Assembly (NCBI GenBank): GCA_020637365.1
Contig: JACJWE010000002.1
Coordinates: 558,001-622,000 of the forward strand
DNA from: Acidimicrobiia bacterium
Lineage (GTDB): Bacteria; Actinomycetota; Acidimicrobiia; IMCC26256; JAGNEX01
Reading direction: 5' to 3'
DNA: 64,000 nt
In this document: one piece after another, positions 28,999-38,461 of the stretch
Numbering within the stretch: the first letter of the stretch is position 1
How the letters are laid out: the number at the start of each line of letters is the position of its first letter
Translations under genes and position numbers: made by a program
Notes under the pieces: generated by a model
What the model saw: only the letters and a program-made list of their open reading frames with translations
Told to the model about the DNA's origin: nothing
The model's database searches: none

Positions 28999-29196
28999 AT
29001 GCAAGGAACTGTGAAATTCTTCAACTCCGAGAAGGGCTACGGCTTCATCTCCCGCGATGGTGCAGATGATGTGTTCGTGCATTACTCGAACATCGTTGGA
29101 GACGGCTACCGCTCGCTCGACCAAGGTCAAGCGGTTGAGTTCGACGTTGCTCCCGGTCGTAAGGGTGACGAGGCGCACAACGTCCGTATTATCTGA
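28999..29196 (+). CDS. Cold shock protein (CspA family)
   Basis: A 65-residue single cold-shock domain protein with RNA-binding motifs KGYGFIS (RNP1) and VFVHYS (RNP2). It binds single-stranded nucleic acid and acts as an RNA chaperone. A purine-rich GAAAGAAAG lies before the ATG. About 240 bases without a gene lie directly upstream, including a low-GC patch near 28745-28800, room for a long 5' leader as is common in csp genes. Stand-alone gene, followed by an inverted repeat. Confidence 0.95.
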   Translation: MQGTVKFFNSEKGYGFISRDGADDVFVHYSNIVGDGYRSLDQGQAVEFDVAPGRKGDEAHNVRII

Positions 29197-29218
29197 GCCG
29201 CTCTGCGTAGCGATTTCT

Positions 29219-29253
29219 CGGAGCCGCTAGAGCCGTTTGGCCTGGCGGCTCCG
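29219..29253 (+). terminator. Inverted repeat after the cold shock gene
   Basis: Nine-base perfect arms CGGAGCCGC / GCGGCTCCG with a 17-base loop begin 23 bases after the csp stop. There is no T-run, so this is a hairpin of the GC-rich actinobacterial kind rather than a canonical terminator. Confidence 0.5.
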
Positions 29254-29315
29254 TCGCGCCTGGAACCTGGTACAGGCGCCGCTGAGCCACGCTTCGCATA
29301 CCGATCACAAAAGCA

Positions 29316-29351
29316 AAGAGAGCCGCTGACCCGAAGGCCAGCGGCTCTCTT
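29316..29351 (-). terminator. Strong terminator of the CAP lipoprotein gene
   Basis: Thirteen-base perfect arms AAGAGAGCCGCTG / CAGCGGCTCTCTT around a ten-base loop, followed on the minus strand by TTGCTTTTG. It lies 41 bases downstream of the CAP gene stop and can also stop rightward transcription from csp. Confidence 0.8.
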
Positions 29352-29391
29352 GGCGGGTACAAGAAGTACCCCTGTGCGTCTTCTCAGGCGT

Positions 29392-29922
29392 CTAGCAGCT
29401 ACCGCCTGCACCGAAGTTCTGCGTCCAGTAGGGCGTACTGCCCGAGTACGCAACCGCCGAACCCAAGTGCCGGTAGTTGACATTGAGGATGTTCGCCTTG
29501 TGGCCCGACGAGTTCATCCAGGCGTCCATGACCGCGCTGACATCTGCCTGGCCGTACGCAATGTTCTCGCCGACCGCCGTCCAACCGATATAACCAGCGA
29601 TCTCGGCGCGTTGCGATGGAGAGTACGTCGGGTCGCCCAGGTTGCCCTCTTCGTGGAACATGCCGTTGACGGTCATCCAATTGGAATGCGCCTGTGCCGA
29701 GTCGTCAAGGTTGGCACATGCAGTCAACGCCGGTGTGACCCCTGCCATACACCGCTCATAGTTGACACTGCTCAGCATCTGTGACTGCATCGAACCGGTG
29801 GTGCTCGGGGCGGTGCACGTCGGCGGAGTTCCGCCTCCACCACTGCCTCCGCTCCCGCCACTCGTGCAGGCAGAGATCAAAACGACGGACATCGCAATCA
29901 AAAGCAATCGGAAGATCTTCAT
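29392..29922 (-). CDS. CAP domain (SCP/PR1-like) lipoprotein
   Basis: A 176-residue exported lipoprotein. The signal peptide ends in lipobox LISAC (Cys at residue 19), then a Ser/Gly-rich tether. Residues about 45-176 form a CAP domain: SVNYERCMAGVTPAL, AQAHSNWMTVNGMFHEEG, GENIAYGQADVSAVMDAWM and SSGHKANILNVNYRHLG, which retain the His and Glu residues of the CAP cavity. Four cysteines could form disulfides. Function of bacterial CAP proteins is mostly unknown. Transcribed alone with its own terminator. Confidence 0.9.
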   Translation of the reverse strand: MKIFRLLLIAMSVVLISACTSGGSGGSGGGGTPPTCTAPSTTGSMQSQMLSSVNYERCMAGVTPALTACANLDDSAQAHSNWMTVNGMFHEEGNLGDPTYSPSQRAEIAGYIGWTAVGENIAYGQADVSAVMDAWMNSSGHKANILNVNYRHLGSAVAYSGSTPYWTQNFGAGGSC

Positions 29923-30122
29923 CTTCGTCCCCTCTTTCGTGTGTTGGGACCGATAAATGTACCTACAGATCCAGCTAAATCAAACGAAACTTCAACTTTT
30001 AGCGAAAACCTCCAACGGTGGCCACCCGGTCCATGATCGTCCGAGAAGCATGAACGACGTCGCCGCTAACCTCGCAACAGCACTCCATCGCTCCCGATAA
30101 CCAATGTGGAGGTCATCGGCGC

Positions 30123-31280
30123 ATGACATCGCAGACGCCCCAACGGACACAAAACCAACACGCTCAAGGCGCAGCCAGTCCCACACCGGGCGCGCTGCGG
30201 CCCGAGGCGTTGTGGGCAGAGTTCACCGAGCTGCTGAACTCTGCGTCGTCGGTGTTCGCATGGGAAGGCCTCGAACTCGATGACCTCGACCGTGCCGAAG
30301 GGCTCCGATACCTGGCGCGGCTGACCGAGAACGCAATCGCGAACATGATGTCGACCGCGTCGCCGAAGCATCCACGATTCCGGCTGCTCTCCAACGGTTT
30401 TGGGATGGACAACCCCGACAATCACTACCTCGGCGCCCCCGTCGATGCTCGGTACACCTATCGGGTGACCGGCAACGTCGGCCGTCTCTCCTATCTCAGC
30501 TTCGCGGCCCAGAATCAGAACTATGCCCAGCGGGAGGCAATCACCGGCGGCGCGGATCACATCGATGCCTCACAACTGATCACCGACTCTGACGGCGCGT
30601 TTGCCATCACCGCGTCTGCCGACGAGCGGCCCGGCAACTGGCTTCGACTGGCGCCCGATACCACGTTGTTGTTGGTCCGCCAAACACGCGCCGATCCAAC
30701 ATCGGAACGTTGGGTCGATATCGGCATCGAAAACCTCGACGTCGATATGTCACCGCCACCGCTACGTCCCGACCGTATCCAACACAAACTCCAAGCTGTC
30801 GCGTTGTACACCGCTGGCGCGGCAAACTGGTTTGTCGATTGGGTACGACCCTGGTTGGCGACGCCCAATCAGACGACACTCTCGGATCCTGCCGAACAGC
30901 AACGCGTCGGCGGAGATCCGCGCATCTTGAGCCAGTCCGGCTACTGGACGCTCGCACCCGACGAGGCCCTCGTCGTGCGCTTTGTGCCGCCGCCTTGTGA
31001 CTACTGGAACTTCCAGCTAGCCAACATCTGGGCCGAATGTCTCGACGCTCGTCGACCTATCTGGCGCAACAACGCCACGGCGCAGGTCGACGAGGATGGA
31101 TCGGTCACCCTAGTGATCGCTCATGCCGACCCTGGTCACCCGAACTGGCTGGACACCGCTGGTCATCGCCACGGTCTGATGCATGCCCGTTTTGTGAATG
31201 CGGCCGAGAACCGGCGGGTTACATGCCAAATCGTTGACTTCGGGTCTATCGCGTCAGACCCTTCCGACACCTCGCATTGA
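30123..31280 (+). CDS. DUF1214 domain-containing protein
   Basis: A 385-residue protein without signal peptide. The C-terminal 120 residues match the DUF1214 family, with DYWNFQLANIWAECLDARR, DEDGSVTLVIAHADPGHPNWLDT and AGHRHGLMHAR. These proteins are common in mycobacteria and related actinobacteria and occur near lipid-metabolism genes, but no reaction is known. The N-terminal 220 residues include an all-beta region with many aromatic residues. Nothing adjacent on the same strand explains its role. Confidence 0.8.
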   Translation: MTSQTPQRTQNQHAQGAASPTPGALRPEALWAEFTELLNSASSVFAWEGLELDDLDRAEGLRYLARLTENAIANMMSTASPKHPRFRLLSNGFGMDNPDNHYLGAPVDARYTYRVTGNVGRLSYLSFAAQNQNYAQREAITGGADHIDASQLITDSDGAFAITASADERPGNWLRLAPDTTLLLVRQTRADPTSERWVDIGIENLDVDMSPPPLRPDRIQHKLQAVALYTAGAANWFVDWVRPWLATPNQTTLSDPAEQQRVGGDPRILSQSGYWTLAPDEALVVRFVPPPCDYWNFQLANIWAECLDARRPIWRNNATAQVDEDGSVTLVIAHADPGHPNWLDTAGHRHGLMHARFVNAAENRRVTCQIVDFGSIASDPSDTSH

Positions 31281-31382
31281 CCTGAAGGCTGCCGCTTGGC
31301 AGACAATGCCATCAGTTCCTACTGAAAACATATAGGGGCTTTATCCATTCTTGAGGTTCATGGTATTTGATAGCTGCATCAA

Positions 31383-31523
31383 TGGCGGGCTAAAGCACGG
31401 ACGCGCTACATGGGGTAGCCCGCCAGCCAAACACGCACGACCCAAGACTGCCTCCCTGGGTCGAGCGGGAAGGTCGTGAGTCCGGTGGTTGCTCTCGCGG
31501 GGAGGGTGAATCACCGGACTCAC
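31383..31523. terminator. Two hairpins between convergent genes
   Basis: Arms TGGCGGGCTA / TAGCCCGCCA (31383-31392 and 31416-31425) and a stronger 12-base pair GTGAGTCCGGTG / CACCGGACTCAC (31476-31487 and 31512-31523). They lie between the ends of the DUF1214 gene and the thioesterase gene, so they probably stop transcription from both sides. The rest of this 280-base gap shows nothing. Confidence 0.6.
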
Positions 31524-31560
31524 CCTTGTCTGGAGCACAACGCACCGTTTCGTAGCTGGG

Positions 31561-32382
31561 CTAGCCACTCTTCTCGCGGTCGTACTTTCGCATCAGAACC
31601 TCTTGGGCGATCGTCGCAAGATGTGTCCCTGCCTCGTCGAAGACGCGACCAATAGCAAGCCCTCGGTTGTTCTCCACGCCGCTACCTCGAAAGTCATAGA
31701 GCTGCCAAGAATCAGCGCGAACCGGTCGATGGAACCAGATGGCATGGTCCAAGCTGGCGCCGATCAGCCCGTCATAACGTGCCAGCCCGTCACGAGACTG
31801 AGGATGGGTCGAAAGCACACCGTCGGTCGGCAGATCATCGGACAAATAGGCCAACCCGCACTGGTTCATCACAGGGTCATTGGGGCAGTCGACCAACCGT
31901 AACCAGGCAGCACTTTCGCCTCGCTCCTTGTCGTGAGTGATCCAGCGGCGTTCAAAGAGCGGGCCCCACGTCGTTGGATCAGGTGGCAACGCCTCTGGCA
32001 ACGGTCGTTCTGGGCGTGGCTGCTCAGCCTGAAAGCTCGCGCCGTCTTCGGTCACCTGGTATGAGGCGGCAAGGTTGAGGATCGCGCCGCCGGATTGGCG
32101 AGCGACCACCCGCCTCGTGGCGAACGAACGACCGTTCCTGATTCGGTCGACCTCGAAACGAATCGGTTCATCGGAATTGCCGCCACGGATGAAATAGGCG
32201 TGCACCGAATGCATCCCGAGATCCGCGTCAACGGTCAACGATGCCGCGCGCATCCCCTGGGCGACAACCTGTCCGCCATAAACACGACCCCATGGATACT
32301 CGGGTCCTCGCCCGACGAAGGTGTCGACGCCGTGGCTTTCCAGGTGCATCAGGTCCACGAAGGACGTCACTTCGAATGCCAC
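31561..32382 (-). CDS. tesB: Acyl-CoA thioesterase II (TesB-like)
   Basis: A 273-residue double-hotdog thioesterase that hydrolyses acyl-CoA to fatty acid and CoA. Family text: GRVYGGQVVAQGMRAAS near the start, HSVHAYFIRGGNSDEPI, SFATRRVVARQ, and in the second half LDHAIWFHRPVRADSWQLYD, with the Asp, Thr/Ser and Gln of TesB-type active sites plausible. Length is slightly below E. coli TesB (286). GTG start. Divergent from the endonuclease-like gene at 32654. Confidence 0.88.
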   Translation of the reverse strand: MAFEVTSFVDLMHLESHGVDTFVGRGPEYPWGRVYGGQVVAQGMRAASLTVDADLGMHSVHAYFIRGGNSDEPIRFEVDRIRNGRSFATRRVVARQSGGAILNLAASYQVTEDGASFQAEQPRPERPLPEALPPDPTTWGPLFERRWITHDKERGESAAWLRLVDCPNDPVMNQCGLAYLSDDLPTDGVLSTHPQSRDGLARYDGLIGASLDHAIWFHRPVRADSWQLYDFRGSGVENNRGLAIGRVFDEAGTHLATIAQEVLMRKYDREKSG

Positions 32383-32653
32383 TTGTTCCCCATTTCTTCA
32401 GGTCAATGCTCGTCATCGGGCTACCAAGACGCGTGCACGAAACTCTGACCTACCCCCGCGACCCGAAAAGCTTCGGTCGTAGCAGCGGGCTTGGCACGCC
32501 AGCAGTGGCGTCAAACTAGGACGAAAACGCCGTCTTCTCCTACCCACAACGCGTCGACGGGTCCCTACGGTCTTGGTGGGAGTAATGAAATGACCTAGAT
32601 GTCTTCGCCCAGTCTCCACCGCTGCGCGCTCAGCGCAACCTAGATTGCACGCA

Positions 32654-33721
32654 ATGGATGAGTTCGAGCAGCGGACCAACGCGGGGTACTCGCGCGCTAG
32701 CCGAACGCCAGCTCGACGTCAAAGAAGTGGCACTGGGACCGCTAACGTGCGCTGGCGTTGGGCTTTGCCGCCAGTTGACCATTCACCCTTTTACTGGGTC
32801 AGCTGGGCAGCCGTGCTCGGCATCGGTGCGCTCTGCCTGCTCAGGGTGCTGCGGGCCGACGACGGCCTCACCCAGATGATGCCGCTCATCCCCCTGTTTT
32901 TGCTGCCGCTGTCGGCCTCGGTCTTGTACGGAGTGTTTGGTGACGGTATAGCGCCGGGCTGGGTCGCTCTGTTCTTGATGGCCGTGATCAGCGGTTGGGT
33001 GGCTCAGGATCTTGGTGGCGGACAACAACGCGTCGATCCCGCGGGAGCTCAGGTACTCCAGATAGCCACATCCAACGTTAAAGCCGACAACCCAACGCTC
33101 GATGCTTTGCTCACCGAGATTGCGGCGACGACGCCCGATGTTGTGTTGCTCCAAGAAGTCACCCCCGAAGCATTCGATGAGGTGCTGGCACATCCACTCT
33201 CAGACATGGTGCCGAACGTCCTGGCCCGCCCACGTGATGACTATTACGGGATGGTGACCCTCAGCCGCTACCCCATCGTCGAAGAGTTCGAGCGGGATGG
33301 CCGCGGCTTTCCCATCCTGATCACCGACATCGATACGCCAGGCGGTGAGGTCCGCGTCATCAACGCGCACGCTCCAGCGCCGATATCACCGGACATGGTC
33401 ACCGCTTGGAAGGACTATATGGACGTCCTTCGAACGTTCCAGGCCGACGGACAGATGGTCATGGCTGGCGACTTCAACGGGACGATCCAGAATCGTGAGA
33501 TCCGTGAACTGTCAGATGCTGGCTGGCAGGACGTGCACCGCGTCAGCGGACACGGGATTGCACCGACCTACAGCGCTGCGTGGCCGGTCAAGTACGTGCT
33601 CCGTTTGGATCGCGTCTTTATCTCACCCGGAATGACATCGCTGACCACCTGGCGCGGGGCAGGACCAGGTAGCGACCACGTTCCGGTATTCGCGCGGGTT
33701 GCAGTGGGCGACTACAACTAG
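32654..33721 (+). CDS. Membrane-anchored endonuclease/exonuclease/phosphatase family protein
   Basis: A 355-residue protein. Residues about 48-120 contain three hydrophobic segments; after them comes an EEP (DNase I-like) domain, presumably outside the membrane. Catalytic motifs: QIATSNVKADN, VVLLQEVT (metal Glu), VINAHAPAP, AGDFNGTI, LDRVFIS and GSDHVPVFA (Asp-His pair). Substrate may be nucleic acid, a sugar or phospholipid; many actinobacterial proteins of this layout are uncharacterised. The ATG at 32654 is preferred to a TTG nine bases upstream. Confidence 0.85.
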   Translation: MDEFEQRTNAGYSRASRTPARRQRSGTGTANVRWRWALPPVDHSPFYWVSWAAVLGIGALCLLRVLRADDGLTQMMPLIPLFLLPLSASVLYGVFGDGIAPGWVALFLMAVISGWVAQDLGGGQQRVDPAGAQVLQIATSNVKADNPTLDALLTEIAATTPDVVLLQEVTPEAFDEVLAHPLSDMVPNVLARPRDDYYGMVTLSRYPIVEEFERDGRGFPILITDIDTPGGEVRVINAHAPAPISPDMVTAWKDYMDVLRTFQADGQMVMAGDFNGTIQNREIRELSDAGWQDVHRVSGHGIAPTYSAAWPVKYVLRLDRVFISPGMTSLTTWRGAGPGSDHVPVFARVAVGDYN

Positions 33722-33937
33722 CCGCTGCCATTGCTGCTCCCGATCGGGGCTGCTGTGTTGGGGACACCCATGTTGATCTGATGTCAACGCCGGCGAGCAC
33801 CACCGCCTTGAAGCGGGCGTTGATCGCACATCATGCGGCCGTTGATGGGTGGACAAACAACACTCCCTGTGTCTAATTGCGCACCGATCGCTACTTTCGT
33901 ATTGGACAATCGCGGTGTGGCACGCGACTATGCGACA

Positions 33938-34867
33938 GTGCGGGTGTTATTGGTGGGAGCCTCGGGGCAAGTTGGGTCCCCTTTGGCTAGACGGCTCAGT
34001 CGTGATGGACATGACGTTGTGGCGACCGCTGATCCGCGCGCCGCAGGCCGGGCACGGCACCTCGATCCTCAACTCGATATTGCACCGGTCGACCTCCTCG
34101 ACCTGGCGGGGATGCAGCGGTTGCTGCACACATCCGATGCCGATGTCTTCTATTTGCTGACCGATAACACGGCGCAACCGCCGAGCGACTGCGGATCGAT
34201 CTTCAAAGATCGACGGAGCGTCAAACGAGCGGTGAGCTTCTATAACGACGTGGCGCCGCTCTTGGTCAATGCGGCGCTGCAACGCGGCTGCAGGAAAATC
34301 ATCGCTGGCAGTCACACCGCTGCGTTCACCCCGGGTTCCACGGTTCGGCGCGAGATCGACGTCATGTGGAAGGACGGACCGGGGCTGCTGGGTCAACTCG
34401 CACGGGCGACTGAACGCTTCGAAGAAGCCACCAACGCTGTCGGCGGTGTGATCCTTCGTTACGGAACGCCGACCGGACCCGGTACCTACTACGCACCCGA
34501 TGGACGCGACATCGATGCCATAAGCCGGGGCCGCTTCCGACTCCCCGAAGACGCACGTGGCTACCAATCGTTTATCCACGTCCGCGACGCCGTCAACGCG
34601 TCCGTCGCCGCGCTGACCGCCGCTAAGGGCACCTACCACATCGTCGGGGACTCGGTGCAGGCCAGGAAGTGGGTGCCAACGGTCGCGGAATACCTCAACG
34701 TCGACCCACCCCGTCATGTGAATGCCGTCTGGTATGCGGGTCCGCTGCGTATGCGCAAACACATGCTGACTGCCTCCGCCCCCGTGGCAGCAGACCAGAC
34801 CTACAAGAAGTTGGGCTGGTTACCCACATTGCCGACGTGGCAGCAGCAGATCCTGACGCCGCTGTAA
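33938..34867 (+). CDS. NAD-dependent epimerase/dehydratase family protein
   Basis: About 309 residues of extended/atypical SDR type, with the nucleotide motif LLVGASGQVGSPLA at the very start and ILRYGTPTGPGTYYAP and FIHVRDAVNA in the substrate half, as in sugar-nucleotide-type epimerases. A Tyr-x-x-x-Lys pair is not evident, so catalysis may differ or be lost. The start is uncertain: GTG at 33938 puts the Rossmann motif at the N-terminus, GTG at 33917 is also possible. Stands between the EEP gene and the glycosidase. Confidence 0.75.
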   Translation: MRVLLVGASGQVGSPLARRLSRDGHDVVATADPRAAGRARHLDPQLDIAPVDLLDLAGMQRLLHTSDADVFYLLTDNTAQPPSDCGSIFKDRRSVKRAVSFYNDVAPLLVNAALQRGCRKIIAGSHTAAFTPGSTVRREIDVMWKDGPGLLGQLARATERFEEATNAVGGVILRYGTPTGPGTYYAPDGRDIDAISRGRFRLPEDARGYQSFIHVRDAVNASVAALTAAKGTYHIVGDSVQARKWVPTVAEYLNVDPPRHVNAVWYAGPLRMRKHMLTASAPVAADQTYKKLGWLPTLPTWQQQILTPL

Positions 34868-35100
34868 ACCTCACGTCACTCACGGTCGACCTCCTCTGAT
34901 CGACTGATTCACGCGCGTCGCAGCGTGACTATTTCGTCCCTTCTCACGACTCCCGTCTCGGGTTCATTCAAGAAAGCGCGTCCATTCGTCGATATTCACG
35001 GTGCATCTGGCCCTCCGCCCGAAAAGGAACCGCAACCCCTCATGGGTTCGGAGGGTTCGCAACAAGGCACTTGCTGAATAGTCGTATGAAAGGCCGGGTC

Positions 35101-36903
35101 ATGGCATCCATTAATCCCATAAGGGCGAAGGGAAGAGTCGTCCAGATAACGGTTTTAGCGCTCTTTTGCTCACTACTTTCTATCGGGCTCCTGATGACGG
35201 GGGTCGCTCGCACCGCACATGCCGCCACGACGAGAACCGCAACCGGTCCGCTGATGCCAGCAGGAGACAAAGTCCTCTTGGGAGTGTCGATCGATCCTTG
35301 GGGTCGGATGCTTCCCGGAGAAACATTCGGTGCCACAAGTACCCGGCTACGCATCGAACGAGAACATCAGAATCAGATCGGCCGGGACACGCACATGATC
35401 AACGAGTTCTTTCGTTTTGATCTTCCCTGGTCGTCAAAACGAAGTGTCTTTGAGCAACAACTGGCCGAAGACAAGCTGATCATGATCACCTGGAACGGCA
35501 CATACGCCGACATTTTGCTCGATGAGAACCACCCGGAACACGACACCTACATGGGCTATGTCGACGCCAATATCGCGTTTGCGAAAGAGATGTTCCCCGA
35601 TACACCGTTCTTCTTGCGCTTCTTCCACGAGATGGACGCCAAGAAGGGCGCAACGTGGGGATACCACGACGACCCAACCAAGTTTCATCAGGTCTGGCGG
35701 ATGATCCGCCAACGATTCCAAGACGCTGGCGTGACCAACGCCGTCTGGGTATTCGCACCCACAGCCTGGCATTTCAACGCTGGCACCGGGGTGTCATCAC
35801 AAGACTTCTACCCGGGCGACGACGTGGTCGACTGGGTCGGTGCGGATGGCTACATGATGTACCCATCACCGTGTGGTCCGGCGACCTACCGGGACACCGA
35901 GGATGAGTTCAACGACATCTACCGTGCGTTCTTCGAATGGGCTGATCCGCTCAATAAGCCCATCATGATCCCCGAATGGGGCGGCAACGCTTCGACAGCG
36001 GAGCTCATGGCGACCAACGGTGATTCACAACTCAAGTTCATCGAGTCTGCGCCACAAGCACTTGCGGATCATCCCAACGTCGGCGCCCTGGTCTACTACG
36101 ACAATCTTCGCGAGGATGAGGGCTGTGACTGGCGGCTCGATCGAGGCGCCAGTGACGATGACGGCGACGGCCAGCCAGACAGTGTGCTGTTAGACGCTTA
36201 CCGCGACATGGTTGCCGACCCCATCTTTACCGTCGATCTGGCGAGCCTGCCGGGGATGACAACGACTGGCACCGGCGGAGGAGAACCCGATCCCGCTCCA
36301 CCCGCCGACATTCTGTTCGTCACACGCGAAGCGTCCCTCACGCCGGGTGACTATGGCATCCTCGATGTGCTCGCCGGCGCTGGCTACAACGTAGAGATCG
36401 CAAATGATCAGGGCATCTCGGCCCGGCGAGCACAGGACAAAGACATCGTGTTGATCTCCTCTGGGGTGTCGTCACGGTACGTCGGCGATACGTTCAACGA
36501 GGTGACCATCCCGGTGCTGACCTGGAAGCCATGGCTCTTGGACGACCTGGGGCTCACCGGTACGTCGGCCGGATCCTACGGTTCGACGCCGGTCCAAACC
36601 GTGTCGATCACCGATCCCTCGCACCCCGCAGCGGCCGGTCTCAGCGGCGGCATCACGATGTCGAGCTCTAAACGGATCAGCTATGGGGTACCGGTTGCTG
36701 GCGCTCAGATCGTCGCCAACGTCGACGGGGTGAACAAGCCGGGTCTGTTCTTTGTACCGCCGGGCGCGGCATTGGCTGACGGATCGACGGCCGCTGCGTG
36801 CCGCGGATCGTTGCCGCTGTTCCACAACACCGGTAACGGGATCACCGCTGAAGGTGCCGCGATCGTTTCAGCCTCGGTGGCCTATGCGCTCAACGGATGT
36901 TGA
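35101..36903 (+). CDS. Secreted GH26-like glycoside hydrolase with extra C-terminal domain
   Basis: About 600 residues. A signal peptide (hydrophobic residues 14-36, likely cleavage after THA near residue 41) leads into a TIM-barrel domain of the glycoside hydrolase 26 type: FFLRFFHEM with probable acid/base Glu177 and IMIPEWGG with nucleophile Glu292, the expected spacing. GH26 enzymes include endo-mannanases and lichenases. After an Asp-rich patch and a Gly/Pro linker, residues about 395-600 form a second domain (ADILFVTREASLTPGDYGI onward) that I cannot name; it reads as an alternating beta/alpha fold. Alternative ATG starts exist at 35086 and a TTG at 35071. The 233 bases upstream show no gene. 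Confidence 0.8.
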   Translation: MASINPIRAKGRVVQITVLALFCSLLSIGLLMTGVARTAHAATTRTATGPLMPAGDKVLLGVSIDPWGRMLPGETFGATSTRLRIEREHQNQIGRDTHMINEFFRFDLPWSSKRSVFEQQLAEDKLIMITWNGTYADILLDENHPEHDTYMGYVDANIAFAKEMFPDTPFFLRFFHEMDAKKGATWGYHDDPTKFHQVWRMIRQRFQDAGVTNAVWVFAPTAWHFNAGTGVSSQDFYPGDDVVDWVGADGYMMYPSPCGPATYRDTEDEFNDIYRAFFEWADPLNKPIMIPEWGGNASTAELMATNGDSQLKFIESAPQALADHPNVGALVYYDNLREDEGCDWRLDRGASDDDGDGQPDSVLLDAYRDMVADPIFTVDLASLPGMTTTGTGGGEPDPAPPADILFVTREASLTPGDYGILDVLAGAGYNVEIANDQGISARRAQDKDIVLISSGVSSRYVGDTFNEVTIPVLTWKPWLLDDLGLTGTSAGSYGSTPVQTVSITDPSHPAAAGLSGGITMSSSKRISYGVPVAGAQIVANVDGVNKPGLFFVPPGAALADGSTAAACRGSLPLFHNTGNGITAEGAAIVSASVAYALNGC

Positions 36904-36963
36904 CGGCGACTCATCGGCAACGCTCGTCCTCTGAAGGCGACACCGCCTCAAACCCCCGAGGGA

Positions 36964-37060
36964 CGATCACCCAGCATCCTGCCCACCAATAGGGTGATCA
37001 TTTCTCCATGTTGAGCGGGGGGACCAGCCCGGCACTGCCCGTCGGGCTGGTCCCCCCGCT
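36964..37060 (+). terminator. Hairpins after the glycosidase gene
   Basis: Arms GATCACCC / GGGTGATC (36964-36971, 36992-36999) are followed by an 18-base perfect inverted repeat (37014-37031 with 37043-37060), arms beginning AGCGGGGGGACC, loop of 11 bases. No T-run follows. The second hairpin ends only 16 bases before the next gene's ATG, so it could also affect that gene's translation. Confidence 0.7.
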
Positions 37061-37075
37061 TGATACCGTTCAGCG

Positions 37076-38119
37076 ATGCATATCCTCGTCACCGGCTGCA
37101 CCGGATTTGTTGGTTCGCACACGGTCGCTGCTTTGATCGACGCTGGTCACACCGTCCGTGTGTTGGTCCGGACCCCAGCAAAGTTGGCGCCCGCACTCGA
37201 GCCGTTGGGCATCTCTGTCTCGTCGCTCGACATTGTCGGCGGAACCCTGACCGATCGATCGGCCATCAAAGCCGCTGTCGAGGGATGCGATGCAACCATC
37301 AATGCGGCCGCGCACGTCTCGCTCGAACAACGCGACGAGACCACGATGTGGCGCATCAATGTCGAAGCGACCCGAGCTCTGCTAGCCGCGGCGATCAGAA
37401 CTCAACCCGGCCCGATCATCACGATGTCGTCGCTTGGGGCGTATGTCCCGTTTTCGGGGGCGGTTCTGAACGATTCTTCACCTCCTTCCGAGGGTGTCGG
37501 TCCGTACTCGCGTTCAAAGGCAGCTGCACTTCGCGACGTCGTCCGTTTTCAGGAAGGCGGCGCCCCCGTCATCTCGATTGCTCCGGGAGGAATCTGGGGG
37601 CCGAACGATCCCGGTATGGGCGATCTGGCGACCGCGTTGCGAATGCTGTTCCGGTTCGGTGGCGACGTGGTGCCCAGGGGTACGACGTACTTCATCGATG
37701 TCCGAGACCTGGCGGTGTGCCTGGCCACCTTGGTCGAAAAAGAACCAACCGCGCACCGTTACGTCCTCGCTGGTCACGAAGAAACGATCGGTCAGTTCGT
37801 CTCACGTGCTGCACGCGTTTCGGGGCGAAAACTGTGGAGCCGTACCGTCCCTGGTCGACTCACGAGCGGCCTTGGTCGGGGCTATGACTGGGCACGGGAA
37901 CACTTCGCTTTTGTGCCGCAGGTACCTATGAGCGCCGAATCATTCCGATTGCTGGCAGCAACGCCCAAGGTTGATGACCGCGCCGTGTGGACTGCCACCG
38001 GAATCGCTCCACGCCCCATGGACGAAACCATGGCCGACACCATCGCGTGGCTGCTTCGCGACGGCATCATCGACGCCAAACACGTGAATCCCAGCGTTTT
38101 TGCCGTGCCGATGCGGTGA
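37076..38119 (+). CDS. NAD-dependent epimerase/dehydratase (extended SDR)
   Basis: A 347-residue extended SDR with VTGCTGFVGSHTVAAL at the N-terminus, NAAAHVSLEQRDE, the catalytic pattern SSLGAY with YSRSKAAALRD (Tyr-x-x-x-Lys) and PGGIWGPNDPGMG. Resembles the dihydroflavonol reductase / 3-beta-hydroxysteroid dehydrogenase-like group, in which substrates are varied. Begins right after a strong hairpin and ends just before the convergent membrane-protein gene. Confidence 0.85.
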   Translation: MHILVTGCTGFVGSHTVAALIDAGHTVRVLVRTPAKLAPALEPLGISVSSLDIVGGTLTDRSAIKAAVEGCDATINAAAHVSLEQRDETTMWRINVEATRALLAAAIRTQPGPIITMSSLGAYVPFSGAVLNDSSPPSEGVGPYSRSKAAALRDVVRFQEGGAPVISIAPGGIWGPNDPGMGDLATALRMLFRFGGDVVPRGTTYFIDVRDLAVCLATLVEKEPTAHRYVLAGHEETIGQFVSRAARVSGRKLWSRTVPGRLTSGLGRGYDWAREHFAFVPQVPMSAESFRLLAATPKVDDRAVWTATGIAPRPMDETMADTIAWLLRDGIIDAKHVNPSVFAVPMR

Positions 38120-38188
38120 TCCCGCTCTGATCTCCCACTGGCCGAGCTATCGACTTTTTGGTGAGCATCGGCCGAGCCAGCCGGGAGA

Positions 38189-38461
38189 CTAGGTCAGCAG
38201 CGTCGCTAGGCCCCAGACCATGACAAAGAGCCCGATCGTCATATAGAGCACAGTGCGCATGATGGGTGCACGCTCGTAATCAGGCTGGGTTTTGCGGGAC
38301 TTCTGCGAAGGGGTTGGCCGACCCTTTGGCGCCGCGGCCTGGCGAGGGTTGCGTTGGCCGGGAACCACGACGCGGGCAGGCTCATCTTTGCGTTGGCGAA
38401 ACAGCGCCATGAGATTTCCGAGGAAGAGTGCAGCGCCGACGGCGACGACAAGCTCAACCAT
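38189..38461 (-). CDS. Hypothetical membrane protein with two helices
   Basis: A 90-residue protein: an N-terminal hydrophobic segment (about 2-20), a basic, Pro/Gln/Lys-rich middle (about 25-65) and a second hydrophobic segment (about 69-88). The ATG at 38461 preceded by AAGAGG is preferred to an upstream in-frame ATG that would add 11 acidic residues. Next to dnaB on the same strand, 140 bases downstream. No family recognised. Confidence 0.65.
   Translation of the reverse strand: MVELVVAVGAALFLGNLMALFRQRKDEPARVVVPGQRNPRQAAAPKGRPTPSQKSRKTQPDYERAPIMRTVLYMTIGLFVMVWGLATLLT

Noticed and set aside
29219..29351. Adjacent hairpins as a possible CRISPR-like or REP array
   Set aside because: The two inverted repeats differ in sequence and each fits termination of a flanking gene.
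34868..35100. Possible riboswitch upstream of the glycosidase gene
   Set aside because: No known aptamer core could be recognised and no extended pairing is evident beyond short GGGTT/AACCC matches.
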